41,877 bases of DNA, taken from assembly GCA_039024315.1 (NCBI GenBank), contig JBCCQN010000050.1:1-41877 (forward strand), read 5' to 3'. This stretch comes from JBCAWW01 sp039024315 (GTDB taxonomy: Bacteria; Bacteroidota; Bacteroidia; J057). Each line of letters starts with the position of its first letter. The stretch's first letter is position 1. The position numbers and the translations under genes are program-made. Below the pieces are notes generated by a model. That model worked only from the letters and a program-made list of their open reading frames with translations. It was not told the DNA's origin and did not search any database. Shown here piece by piece: positions 1 to 8,112 of the stretch.

Positions 1-1197
1 AATCGCCCGTAACTTTTGTTGTCTGGCCAAGCCAATCACAGTCGCCCGGTGCGGATCACATAAGATGATTTGGGCCCCCATATCGATGAGTTTATCGACG
101 AAGAAAAGGCGACTTTCAAACATTTTTTGATGAATCAAGGCAGAACCCTTGCACTGAGTGGCTAGCACGAGCACGATACTGAGCAAGTCAGGTGTAAATC
201 CTGGCCATGGGTGGTCTGACACGTGCATGATACTGCCGTCGATGAAGGTCTCAATCTCGCAAACCTCTTGCGGCAATACGCGAATATCATCCCCTTCAAA
301 TTGCATCTTGACGCCCATGCGGCGAAATACCTCTGGGATAATACCTAAATGCTCGATACCCGCATTTTTGATCACCAATTCGCTTTGGGTCATGGCGGCC
401 ATACCGATAAAGCTACCTACTTCGATCATATCGGATAGCATGCGGTGCTCGGTTCCGCCAAGGGAATCAACTCCCTCTATGGTCAAAAGATTGCTACCAA
501 TACCTGAGACTTTCCCACCCATGCGATTGATCATTTTGCAGATCTGCTGCAGGTAGGGTTCACAAGCTGCGTGATAGATAGTTGTAGTGCCTTGGGCGAG
601 AGAAGCGGCCATTACTAGGTTAGCGGTACCCGTAACAGAGGCTTCATCCAAAAGCATATAGGTTCCCTTGAGTCGTCCCTGCGAGGAGACTTCAAAAAGG
701 CCTTTTTGATTGTCGTAGTGAAACTTTGCTCCTAGCTGCTGAAAACCCCAGAAGTGGGTATCCAAGCGACGGCGGCCAATTTTATCCCCACCGGGGCGAG
801 AAATAAAGGCCTTGCCAAAGCGGGCCAATAAGGGGCCCACTAGCATGATTGAGCCACGCAGCTTGCTAGCGCTGCTCCAATAAGCTTCGCTTTGGATATA
901 GTCTAGATCAAGCTCATCGGCTTGAAAGCGATAAGTGTCTGCTTCTAGCTGCTCCACCTTTACGCCCATATCTTTGAGGATGCCGATCAGACGATTGACG
1001 TCAACGATATTGGGGACATTAGATATAGTAATGGGCTCAGAGGTAAGCACTACGGCACAGAGGATCTGGAGGGCTTCATTTTTGGCCCCTTGAGGAGTGA
1101 TTTCTCCGGAAAGACGATGACCGCCTTCGACCGCAAAATATTCCATTGCTTTGCTAGATTTTTTGGTAAGTACTGATACTGCTGAGAGAATTTTCAT
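1..1197 (-). CDS. murA: UDP-N-acetylglucosamine 1-carboxyvinyltransferase, 3' end beyond window
   Basis: MurA transfers enolpyruvate from PEP to UDP-GlcNAc, the first committed step of peptidoglycan synthesis in the cytoplasm. About 399 codons are present, so only a short C-terminal piece is missing beyond base 1 (family length is about 420-435). The N-terminal segment GAKNEALQIL carries the conserved Lys-Asn pair that binds UDP-GlcNAc, and LLARFGKAFISRPGGDKIGR is the active-site loop. The loop residue that is Cys115 in E. coli is Asp here (residue 138, codon GAT at 784-786 on the minus strand). From family knowledge, Asp at this place keeps activity and gives intrinsic fosfomycin resistance. 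Start ATG is at 1197. It follows the DUF4290 gene on the same strand with a 163-base gap, a pairing common in Bacteroidota. Identification is secure. Confidence 0.96.
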   Translation of the reverse strand, partial: MKILSAVSVLTKKSSKAMEYFAVEGGHRLSGEITPQGAKNEALQILCAVVLTSEPITISNVPNIVDVNRLIGILKDMGVKVEQLEADTYRFQADELDLDYIQSEAYWSSASKLRGSIMLVGPLLARFGKAFISRPGGDKIGRRRLDTHFWGFQQLGAKFHYDNQKGLFEVSSQGRLKGTYMLLDEASVTGTANLVMAASLAQGTTTIYHAACEPYLQQICKMINRMGGKVSGIGSNLLTIEGVDSLGGTEHRMLSDMIEVGSFIGMAAMTQSELVIKNAGIEHLGIIPEVFRRMGVKMQFEGDDIRVLPQEVCEIETFIDGSIMHVSDHPWPGFTPDLLSIVLVLATQCKGSALIHQKMFESRLFFVDKLIDMGAQIILCDPHRATVIGLARQQKLRAI

Positions 1198-1360
1198 GAT
1201 ACTAAGGTCAGCGGAATGGAATCCGATCTCTTAGGTATCTGAATATTCGCCTTGCTTAGCTGAGTATTCGTAAGGGATGCTGTATAATTAGAAATCCCAG
1301 GTGCCGATTACGCAAAAATATCGCAAATCGACAACTGGGAGTATGACGCTTAACCGTGGC

Positions 1361-2011
1361 TTAATACCGATTTCTTCTTCGGTTAGAATTAGAGTTCGAA
1401 TTAGAACGACGATTCTTTTTCTTTTTCTTCTTGTTGTTGCGTTGGAAGGTCGGTTGAGGCGCTGGGGCCTTGACTGAGATCACCAAATCCTCGGCTTTGA
1501 CACTGAGCTTGCCCTTTGATAGCTCGTTGATTTGTTGCGCGATCACTTCCTCAGGGCTTGAGTAGCGATCAGTATGACGCAAAAACTGCATCATGCTATT
1601 GGCAATCAAGTTGATATAGGCTTCCTTTTTCTCAGGATTTTCCATTTCGACGGCATTGTCAATCATCTTTTCGATGTTTTGACCATACTGACGATAGCGG
1701 GCTTTGCCTTTATAATAACCAATATGCTTAGTCGGACGACCTAGTACTTGTTCTTTGGTCGGGATAGGAAATGGAGCCTCAACATCGAGATCAAATTGGG
1801 CCATCAAAAACATATGATCCCACATTTTGCGGCGGTAATCCTCGGTATCTTTGGGCGAAGGATTAAGGGCGTTCATAATCCGAACGATTTCTTCGACTAC
1901 CGCAGAGCGCTCATCGCGATCTTCGATGGTCTTTGCATAATCGATCATCTGTTGCACGTTACGCCCGTACTCCCGCAATCGCAGGGGTTCATTAGAAACG
2001 TAATATTTCAT
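1361..2011 (-). CDS. DUF4290 family protein
   Basis: A 216-residue protein of the Bacteroidota-specific DUF4290 family; no biochemical function is established. The body (about 1-150) is helical and charged, and contains two related halves, each with a REYGRNVQQMID-like or RQYGQNIEKMID motif (about 13-25 and 107-119). This suggests an internal duplication. There is no signal peptide or membrane segment, so it should be cytoplasmic. The C-terminal 25 residues are low complexity, a run of Lys followed by Ser-Asn repeats and Arg, a strongly basic tail that could bind nucleic acid or another polyanion (inference). It lies directly upstream of murA on the same strand, which is why a role linked to cell-wall synthesis is often suspected; the sequence itself does not prove it. 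Confidence 0.88.
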   Translation of the reverse strand: MKYYVSNEPLRLREYGRNVQQMIDYAKTIEDRDERSAVVEEIVRIMNALNPSPKDTEDYRRKMWDHMFLMAQFDLDVEAPFPIPTKEQVLGRPTKHIGYYKGKARYRQYGQNIEKMIDNAVEMENPEKKEAYINLIANSMMQFLRHTDRYSSPEEVIAQQINELSKGKLSVKAEDLVISVKAPAPQPTFQRNNKKKKKKNRRSNSNSNSNRRRNRY

Positions 2012-2198
2012 AAAAGGGGATACAAACGATTAAATTAAATGCTACTCCAGCATGCTAAAAAACAATTCAAATACTGTAGCGCGGGAGAATTTACCTGAGA
2101 AGTGAATCAGCTTTACAAACGAAGGGAAAAAGTGATCTGGCTGGTCAGGTAAGAAAAGCTTACGCGAATAAAAGAAAAAATTGCTACAAAGAAAAGGA

Positions 2199-4019
2199 TC
2201 AATTGCCCTGACTGCTACTCAACCAATCATTTAACAGCTTTTCTTGTTCACTTTTCATTCTCTTCCTACGGCCCAAACCGTAATTAGTTAGCGTAAATAG
2301 CCCTGCGTACTTGACTTCTATCGTTTGGGTTTTTCCTGCACGCAGAACGCTCAACTCTAAGCTTTTACCCTCTTTGAGTTTATTACAAGCAGACACAAAA
2401 GCCTCTTCTTCAATTGCTTTGCCATTTAACATAGTCAAGATATCTCCTGTCCCGATACCGGCGAGGTAAGCATCTGTTCCAGCACGGATTCTCCGAACGA
2501 TCAGTCCATCTGTATGCTCCTGTAGGGACATAATGCCTATGCGTTTGGCCCCGGCTTTGTTATTGGGTTGAACGTCCAACTCAAGCCCAAAGGGCGAGAA
2601 AATTTTGCTATAATCTGGCGACTTTAAGCCAAAGACATAGAGGTCGAAAAACTGCTGCCAAGACTTGCCCGATAACTTTTCCAGTGTTTTTTGGACGCCA
2701 TCCTCTGGGATACCTTGGCCTTGCTGATAATATTCCTTGTATAGTTCTACAAATACATCGTCTAAGCTTATTTCTCCATTGGAATCCCCCCGCAATTTGA
2801 GGTCAATCAGCATCCCGAGATATCTTCCTTGTGAATAGTAGGAAATGCGATGATCGGGATGGAAATAGTCAGAGCTCGCCAACCAGCTATTAAAGCTAGA
2901 GGCAGCAGGGGAGACGACCTCGGCAGAATAGCCATTTTCTAGGCTTTGGATGGTACGACCAAAGTTTTGAAAAAGGTATTCTTCAGTTTGAAGACCTGCC
3001 CTTACGAGGGTCAAATGGGTATAATAATCGGTGACGCCCTCAGTAAACCAATGCAAATGTGTGTATTGAGGCTTGCTGTAATCATAAGGAAAAATAGCGG
3101 CAGGACGAATCCTTTTGACATTCCAAACGTGGAAGAATTCGTGGCTAGTGATGCTATTGATAGAGCCTCCTATGATTTGTTTGGGGTCTGCGGTAAGGCG
3201 AGCAGGCAGTGCAAAGCTCGCTGAGCGCTTGTGTTCCACAGCGTGGAAAATGTCCCGATCAAGCAAGCGAAAAATAAAATGGTAATCCCTAAAGGGGAAG
3301 CCACCAAAAATCGCCGCTTGCTCACGGCAAATCTTTTCGGTACTGCTCAAGAGTAGTTGATCCGTTTCTTCATCTCCTCTATAATTGCCTTGGAAATGCA
3401 TGGTAAACTTCACCCCATCGATGCTAAAATCCATTTGCTTCATTTGCTCCGCAAAAACCGTAGGCGAATCAGCAAAATCATGCCATGTCTCCGCTAAAAA
3501 CTCTCCTGGGACTTCTCCGGGATAAAGTGCCGTAGCGGTTTTCCAGTTTACTGGAATCTCAGGCACCCAGAGTTTGACCTCCCCATCCAAGCGTTGCGGG
3601 ACGTACATAAAACAATTGATGGGGTTGAAGTAAATCTCACCATCACCATAATAGCTAGAACCCGCATCCTGATTATTGGCAAAATAGCGGTATTTGATCG
3701 TGATTTTGCCTCCTTCGGCATAAACGCGCCAAGTGCTAGGGGTGGTCTTTTCCCACTGCAAAGGACCCGAATTGGGTCTTCTCGCCTCGAAATGTGAAAC
3801 CGCGGCGGCATAGTCCTGTAAAATATATCTTCCGGGCCTCCAAGTGGCCATTTGAAAATCGGTATACCCCTCCTCGCTCGCTTCGACCGTTAATTCGATC
3901 ACGTAGGTATGCGTGTTGGGAGTCAGCCAGCGCATGACATACTCATAATCACTGGCAAAGAGAGTTTGGGTCAATAATAGACCACAAAGAGAAAAGATAA
4001 ATCGATAATTCATGAGCAA
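2199..4019 (-). CDS. M61 family metallopeptidase with PDZ domain, secreted
   Basis: A 606-residue zinc peptidase of the M61 (glycyl aminopeptidase) family. Residues 1-22 form a signal peptide ending at LFA/SD, so it should act in the periplasm. The N-terminal beta domain (about 25-185) is followed by the catalytic domain: the AVEHKRS motif near 260, the zinc site HEFFH at 293-297 and the third ligand Glu327 in WFTEGVTDYY. A PDZ domain occupies about 495-570 (GIGTGDILTMLNGK). The ATG lies 3 bases after the stop of the response regulator gene, so they are probably co-transcribed and the peptidase may be a target or output of that two-component system (inference). Natural substrates are unknown; M61 enzymes tend to release small N-terminal residues. 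Confidence 0.93.
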   Translation of the reverse strand: MLMNYRFIFSLCGLLLTQTLFASDYEYVMRWLTPNTHTYVIELTVEASEEGYTDFQMATWRPGRYILQDYAAAVSHFEARRPNSGPLQWEKTTPSTWRVYAEGGKITIKYRYFANNQDAGSSYYGDGEIYFNPINCFMYVPQRLDGEVKLWVPEIPVNWKTATALYPGEVPGEFLAETWHDFADSPTVFAEQMKQMDFSIDGVKFTMHFQGNYRGDEETDQLLLSSTEKICREQAAIFGGFPFRDYHFIFRLLDRDIFHAVEHKRSASFALPARLTADPKQIIGGSINSITSHEFFHVWNVKRIRPAAIFPYDYSKPQYTHLHWFTEGVTDYYTHLTLVRAGLQTEEYLFQNFGRTIQSLENGYSAEVVSPAASSFNSWLASSDYFHPDHRISYYSQGRYLGMLIDLKLRGDSNGEISLDDVFVELYKEYYQQGQGIPEDGVQKTLEKLSGKSWQQFFDLYVFGLKSPDYSKIFSPFGLELDVQPNNKAGAKRIGIMSLQEHTDGLIVRRIRAGTDAYLAGIGTGDILTMLNGKAIEEEAFVSACNKLKEGKSLELSVLRAGKTQTIEVKYAGLFTLTNYGLGRRKRMKSEQEKLLNDWLSSSQGN

Positions 4020-4022
4020 TGC

Positions 4023-4712
4023 TTAAGGTACCACAAGGCGAAATCCGCGCCCGTGGACGTTTTCTATTTTGATCTCAGGCTCTGGTTTGAAGCGTTTGCG
4101 CAATTTGCTGATAAAGACATCCATACTCCGAGCGTTGAAGTAGTTGTCATCGCCCCAGAGGGTATTGAGAGCTTCCTCACGCGTGAGGAGTTCATTTTTT
4201 TGGAGGAGCAGGAGCCGCAGCAAATCTGCTTCTTTGGGGGATAAGCGTTGGGCTTCGCCCTGATAATGCAGGGTATGCAGACGATGATCAAACTCAAATG
4301 CTCCAAACGCAAAGGCATGTGGTAAGGCCTCTTCGGAGCCTGCTGATTTTTCGGCACGTTTGAGCACAGCTTTGACGCGATATAGGAGCTCTTCAGAGTC
4401 AAAAGGCTTGGTGATATAGTCGTCTCCCCCAAGCTTGAAGCCCTGTAAAACGTCTTCCTTCATGCTGCGAGCCGTCAAGAAGATGATCGGTATGGCGTCG
4501 TTGATTTCGCGAATCGCCTTGGCGAGACTAAATCCATCCATTTTGGGCATCATGACATCAAGGATACAGAGATCAAATTTTTCGGACTTGAAAGTCTGTA
4601 GACCTGCCTCTCCGTCTCTGATCAAGGTTACATCAAAGTCCTTCATCATTAAGTAGTCGCGGAGGACCATCCCAAAATTAATTTCGTCTTCTACCAGGAG
4701 AATATTTGCCAT
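4023..4712 (-). CDS. OmpR/PhoB-family response regulator
   Basis: A 229-residue DNA-binding response regulator. The receiver domain (1-120) has the acidic pair Glu8-Asp9, phospho-acceptor Asp52 (CILDVMMPKMDG), Thr80 and Lys102 (TKPF). The C-terminal winged helix (about 130-229) shows LSPKEADLLRLLLLQKNELL and the recognition part RSMDVFISKLRKR. It is encoded 162 bases downstream of the sensor kinase and 3 bases upstream of the M61 peptidase, all on the minus strand. The pair resembles RprX/RprY of Bacteroides, but I cannot assign orthology. The signal and regulon are unknown; the peptidase is the obvious candidate output. The gap between kinase and regulator holds a copy of the dispersed repeat, which could separate their expression. 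Confidence 0.94.
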   Translation of the reverse strand: MANILLVEDEINFGMVLRDYLMMKDFDVTLIRDGEAGLQTFKSEKFDLCILDVMMPKMDGFSLAKAIREINDAIPIIFLTARSMKEDVLQGFKLGGDDYITKPFDSEELLYRVKAVLKRAEKSAGSEEALPHAFAFGAFEFDHRLHTLHYQGEAQRLSPKEADLLRLLLLQKNELLTREEALNTLWGDDNYFNARSMDVFISKLRKRFKPEPEIKIENVHGRGFRLVVP

Positions 4713-4714
4713 TT

Positions 4715-4848
4715 CTTATTTAGTAAAAAGTAGTAAGACCCTAGTATTTAGTACAAAGAAAGATGCCCTATATTGCTCACAGAGTTCTGTAAACAGAAGT
4801 CTTAATACCATATACTTTATACTATGTACTTTGTCTTAGTACTCATCT
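4715..4848 (+). repeat. dispersed repeat, diverged copy E
   Basis: An A/T-rich segment between the kinase and regulator genes that aligns by eye with the copies at 15447, 23529, 23642, 27225 and 29137. The left part (AGTAGTAAG then TTTAGTACAAAGAAA) and the right part (GTCTTAATACC, then TATACTATGTACTTTGTC and TTAGTAC) occur in the same order and orientation as in the others. It is the most diverged copy and has lost the exact TTAA ends. Confidence 0.6.
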
Positions 4849-4874
4849 GATTTGCCTAAAATAAACAAAGCCTG

Positions 4875-6419
4875 TCAGACCTCATAAGGAAGCTTAACTC
4901 TGAAAGTACTCCCTTTGCCAATTTGGCTACTTACACTGACTTCTCCATTATGAGCTTCGATAATCTCTTTGACGTAGCTCAGTCCCAGGCCAAAGCCTTT
5001 GACATCGTGCAGATTGCCAGTGGAAACCCTAAAAAAGCGATTGAATATCTGTTGTTGGTCTTGTTTGTTGATCCCTACTCCTTGATCCTTTACCTCGATG
5101 ACCAGGCTTTGTCCTTGCTTGCGGGTTCTTACTTCAATGAGCGGCTGATCTTGACTATACTTATTGGCATTGTCAAGCAGGTTGAATATCACGTTGGAAA
5201 GATGCTCTGGATCTCCCTGCACGCTGGAAGGATCTGCATTTAAATGTAGCTCGAGCTTCCCTTCACGCTCTTGTAGCTGTAAGCGCAAGCTATTTGCCGC
5301 GCTCTCGATCAGTTGGTGTATATCAACTGTCTCTGGTTTGAGTTTGACCTCTTTACGGCTAAAGCGTGCTGCTTGAAGGACGCGTTCGACTTGTCGGTGC
5401 ATCCGTTGATTCTCCTCTTTTATGATACCCGCATAGCGATCAATAGAGCTTGTTTCTGCCTGTATCCTTGGATTTTGCAGGGCATCTGTGGCCAATGAAA
5501 TCGTAGCAATCGGCGTTTTGAGCTCGTGGGTCATATTATTGATGAAATCATTTTTCATCTCTGAAAGTCGCTTTTGCCTCAGTATCGTACGGATACTTAG
5601 CCAAAAAGCCAGCACAACTATCGCGCTAAATAAAAATGAAACCAGGGCTTGAACCCAAATCGCTTGAAATATATAGAGTCCTTGTTCAGGGAACTGGAGA
5701 TAAAGATTCGTGCGAGCCAGATTATTGAGATATGGAAAAAGTCGGGTTTGGTAGCGGCTCTGTACCAGAACGCTTGCATCTGCTCCCGGAGAAAGCAAGG
5801 CGGCCTCACTTTCCCGTTCGGCTTTGACCATATAATTGAAATCTTCTGGCAGAGCTTGCTCTTTCACTTCTCGGCGAAGCATAGAGTCTACTAAGAGAGA
5901 ATCCAATCGCTGATAGATTGGCAGGCTGCTATTGCTAAGACCACTGATGGTTTGATTGATCAACTCCATGATGCGGGGATCACCTTTCATCTGTAGCACC
6001 CCTGCTTGTCCTTCCTCAGACTGAACCATGGAAGTCTGGAGGCGTTGCCAAAGAGTCGTGTCTTGGATATCAATAAAGGCATCTTGCTCGGTGATGATCG
6101 AGAGGCTGTCTCGTATGCGGATACGGCGCAGGCTGGGGAAACTGGGCATCTCCGGACTGCCTAATTGCAGGCCGGTTGGTACTTCAGTCCCATAGCGCTC
6201 CATTACTTCGTAGGCCCTCGACACTTTGACCATGCGGGTTTCGACCTCGGATCTTTGCAGTTCATCCGCAACCTGATCGAGTACGTTTTGGGCACTGGTC
6301 TGGAAATTTGCCTCTTGAATCGCAAGCGATCGCCTGATCTGCTGTACTTGCAGCGTGATGATCCCGATGAGAGAGAGACTCATCAAACCAATGATCAAAT
6401 ATATCTGCCGCGCTTTCAC
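4875..6419 (-). CDS. membrane sensor histidine kinase
   Basis: A 514-residue inner-membrane histidine kinase. Transmembrane helix 1 is at about 7-25 and helix 2 at about 252-275, enclosing a periplasmic sensor region of roughly 225 residues that I cannot match to a known fold. The DHp helix contains NMTHELKTPIATI with phospho-accepting His298. The ATP-binding domain has the N box (Asn413, Asn417 in NVIFNLLDNANKYS), the G1 box DQGVGI (445-450) and G2 box GFGLGL (475-480). There is no HAMP or PAS domain between helix 2 and the DHp. It stands first in a minus-strand group with the OmpR-type regulator and M61 peptidase, its probable partners. Signal unknown; an envelope-stress or periplasmic cue is an inference from topology. 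Confidence 0.94.
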   Translation of the reverse strand: MKARQIYLIIGLMSLSLIGIITLQVQQIRRSLAIQEANFQTSAQNVLDQVADELQRSEVETRMVKVSRAYEVMERYGTEVPTGLQLGSPEMPSFPSLRRIRIRDSLSIITEQDAFIDIQDTTLWQRLQTSMVQSEEGQAGVLQMKGDPRIMELINQTISGLSNSSLPIYQRLDSLLVDSMLRREVKEQALPEDFNYMVKAERESEAALLSPGADASVLVQSRYQTRLFPYLNNLARTNLYLQFPEQGLYIFQAIWVQALVSFLFSAIVVLAFWLSIRTILRQKRLSEMKNDFINNMTHELKTPIATISLATDALQNPRIQAETSSIDRYAGIIKEENQRMHRQVERVLQAARFSRKEVKLKPETVDIHQLIESAANSLRLQLQEREGKLELHLNADPSSVQGDPEHLSNVIFNLLDNANKYSQDQPLIEVRTRKQGQSLVIEVKDQGVGINKQDQQQIFNRFFRVSTGNLHDVKGFGLGLSYVKEIIEAHNGEVSVSSQIGKGSTFRVKLPYEV

Positions 6420-6545
6420 AAGGGTAAAGATAGAGATTAGTCCTCAGCGGTGGGGCCTGAAAACTGGTTTAACCTTTTTTTAACACTCATTAACGTGCCA
6501 TTAAGCTCAATTTCGATGCATTAGCCCTAGATTGGGGTATAGTTT

Positions 6546-6749
6546 ATGACAATGGATTGGAGACAAGCAAAATTTCGACCTAACTGGCAAAAGCGACTCT
6601 TAGTAGCTAGCTGCTTGTTGATCGTATTGATCACCGTGATCAATCTTTTGGTTTCTTCCCATGCTTGGTTTTCTGATAACTTTTCGGGCATTGTCGAGCA
6701 GGTCCAGCAGACATTGGACCTTGCGCCCGGGAATTGGCTTGTTAGTTAG
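6546..6749 (+). CDS. small single-pass membrane protein, unknown
   Basis: A 67-residue reading frame that I do not recognise. A charged N terminus (WRQAKFRPNWQKR, about 5-17) precedes one hydrophobic helix (about 18-37), then a short tail likely outside the cytoplasm. The start could be ATG 6546 or the ATG two codons later. Support for a real gene: it stands in an otherwise empty gap, has a plausible positive-inside topology, and is followed 25 bases after the stop by a terminator-like hairpin with a T run. Against: nothing is known to match it. It is divergent from the sensor kinase gene, which starts 127 bases away. Confidence 0.45.
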   Translation: MTMDWRQAKFRPNWQKRLLVASCLLIVLITVINLLVSSHAWFSDNFSGIVEQVQQTLDLAPGNWLVS

Positions 6750-6774
6750 GATAAGTATGACTTTTAGTAGATAG

Positions 6775-6799
6775 GGGATACAGGGATGTGTCCCTTTTT
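6775..6799 (+). terminator. rho-independent terminator
   Basis: GGGATAC / GTGTCCC form a 7-bp stem with one G-T wobble around a six-base loop, followed by TTTTT. It is placed to end transcription of the 67-residue gene and is the best evidence that this gene is expressed. Confidence 0.55.
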
Positions 6800-6939
6800 C
6801 TTTGTTTAGAAAGTAGGGTCCAGAAGGCTCTACTTGTCCATAAACAAGCTAGATAGGCGTATTTACACCTTCGGTGAACGATAAGAATTATAGGTGGAGG
6901 GGAAATTTTGGAAAAATTGCCGATTTAAGCGTGTAAGAT

Positions 6940-7383
6940 TTATTCCCAAACTTCTACAGGTTCTAGCATAGTGACACGAGCATTCGCTAATCGTAAAAAT
7001 CGCTCACTCGTCTCTAGTAAATCCCACTCATGACGCAGTCTGCCGCCCATTTGTATTCCTGCCTGATTTACACCCTGCCAAGCAAAATCAACTTTGGCCT
7101 TTATTCGACCAGGCTCCACCTCAAGGATCTGCACATTTTCCAGCCTATGTTGGCTGCGCGAGAGGCGTTTGTTTTGCTGCTTAACCCACTGCCTAAAATC
7201 CTGAAAAGTTCTGATATTGGAGCCAGCTCCTGGAAAGCCCAGAGAGAACTCAGCGGGAGCCAACATCGGTTTGAAGCGCTCAGGGTCGGTTTTTCGACTT
7301 TCAATCAATTGAAACCATTGCTGGATAAATTGACGAATACGGCGCTCTGCCAGTATCTGAGGGGTAGTCTGAGAAGAAAACAT
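6940..7383 (-). CDS. NTF2-like (SnoaL-type fold) protein, probable
   Basis: A 147-residue cytoplasmic protein with no signal peptide. The pattern, an N-terminal amphipathic helix (ILAERRIRQFIQQWFQLIES), a short middle with a FxxxLAPAEFSLGF segment, then alternating beta strands (RIKAKVDFAWQGV, GGRLRHEWDLLE, RFLRLANARVTML), is what NTF2-like/SnoaL proteins show. This fold hosts small-molecule binding or ketosteroid-isomerase-like activity, so no reaction can be assigned. It is transcribed away from the ECF sigma gene, with 114 bases between the two starts. The fold call rests on secondary-structure pattern only. Confidence 0.6.
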   Translation of the reverse strand: MFSSQTTPQILAERRIRQFIQQWFQLIESRKTDPERFKPMLAPAEFSLGFPGAGSNIRTFQDFRQWVKQQNKRLSRSQHRLENVQILEVEPGRIKAKVDFAWQGVNQAGIQMGGRLRHEWDLLETSERFLRLANARVTMLEPVEVWE

Positions 7384-7420
7384 GATTCAAGAGCATTAGG
7401 GAATGCAAACACACAGTTCG

Positions 7421-7428
7421 TATATTTG
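7421..7428 (+). promoter_or_regulatory. possible -7 box for the ECF sigma gene
   Basis: TATATTTG matches the Bacteroidota housekeeping -7 consensus TAnnTTTG exactly, 70 bases before the sigma factor ATG. I see no good TTG at the usual -33 spacing, so the call is weak. Confidence 0.35.
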
Positions 7429-7497
7429 ACAATTCTACTAACTACTACCCTACTTGCCTGGAAAAGTCTAAACCCTTAAGGCCCCAAATACCAGAAT

Positions 7498-7998
7498 ATG
7501 CAAGCTTCCTCAGGTGCCAATACGTTTAAGAGCCTCTACGACGATTATTACGAATCCGTCCGTAACTATCTGTACTATAAATCCGGTAACATGCCCTTGG
7601 CCGAAGACCTCACTCAAGAGGCCTTTACTATCCTCTGGAAAAAACGAAATTCTATTAATCCCGAAAAGGCACGTTCTTACCTCTACACCATTGCTAATAA
7701 CTTGTTTCTCAATGAGGTGAAGCACCAAAAGGTGGTGCTGAGATTTCAGCAGCGTCCGCAAAGAACGGTCGCTTTTGAAAGCCCTCAATTTATTATGGAG
7801 GAGGATGAGTTTAGGCAAAAACTGGAAAATGCGATTGCTTCGCTGCCCGAAAAAAATCGTATTGTCTTCTTGATGAACCGAATTGAAAAGCTCACGTATC
7901 GAGAGATAGCAGAGCGACTGGAGCTGAGTGTCAAAGCCGTAGAAAAGCGCATGCACAAAGCTTTATTGGAGCTTAGGCAAATATCTGAAAAAATTTAG
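7498..7998 (+). CDS. ECF-type RNA polymerase sigma factor
   Basis: A 166-residue sigma-70 family factor with only regions 2 and 4. Region 2 spans about 10-75 (YDDYYESVRNYLYYKS, then AEDLTQEAFTILWKKR, binding core polymerase and the -10 element). Region 4 spans about 110-160 (LPEKNRIVFLMNRIEKLTY, then EIAERLELSVKAVEKRMHKA, the helix-turn-helix for -35). It is followed by a FecR-type anti-sigma gene and an STN-containing TonB-dependent receptor, the standard cell-surface signalling arrangement: the receptor senses its substrate, FecR relays the signal and releases the sigma factor. The likely target is the receptor gene of the same cluster. The substrate is unknown. Confidence 0.96.
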   Translation: MQASSGANTFKSLYDDYYESVRNYLYYKSGNMPLAEDLTQEAFTILWKKRNSINPEKARSYLYTIANNLFLNEVKHQKVVLRFQQRPQRTVAFESPQFIMEEDEFRQKLENAIASLPEKNRIVFLMNRIEKLTYREIAERLELSVKAVEKRMHKALLELRQISEKI

Positions 7999-8112
7999 CG
8001 TTTTAGGTATAAATACGGTAGGGGAAAAAGGTAATAAACTGTAATATTAGCGAATTAGCATATCACAATTATTTAGGAAACTAACAAAACACAAAAGTAC
8101 GACTGTTTAAAT

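Noticed and set aside
158..556. Plus-strand 132-codon frame
   Set aside because: It lies wholly inside murA on the other strand, and its translation has no protein-like features.
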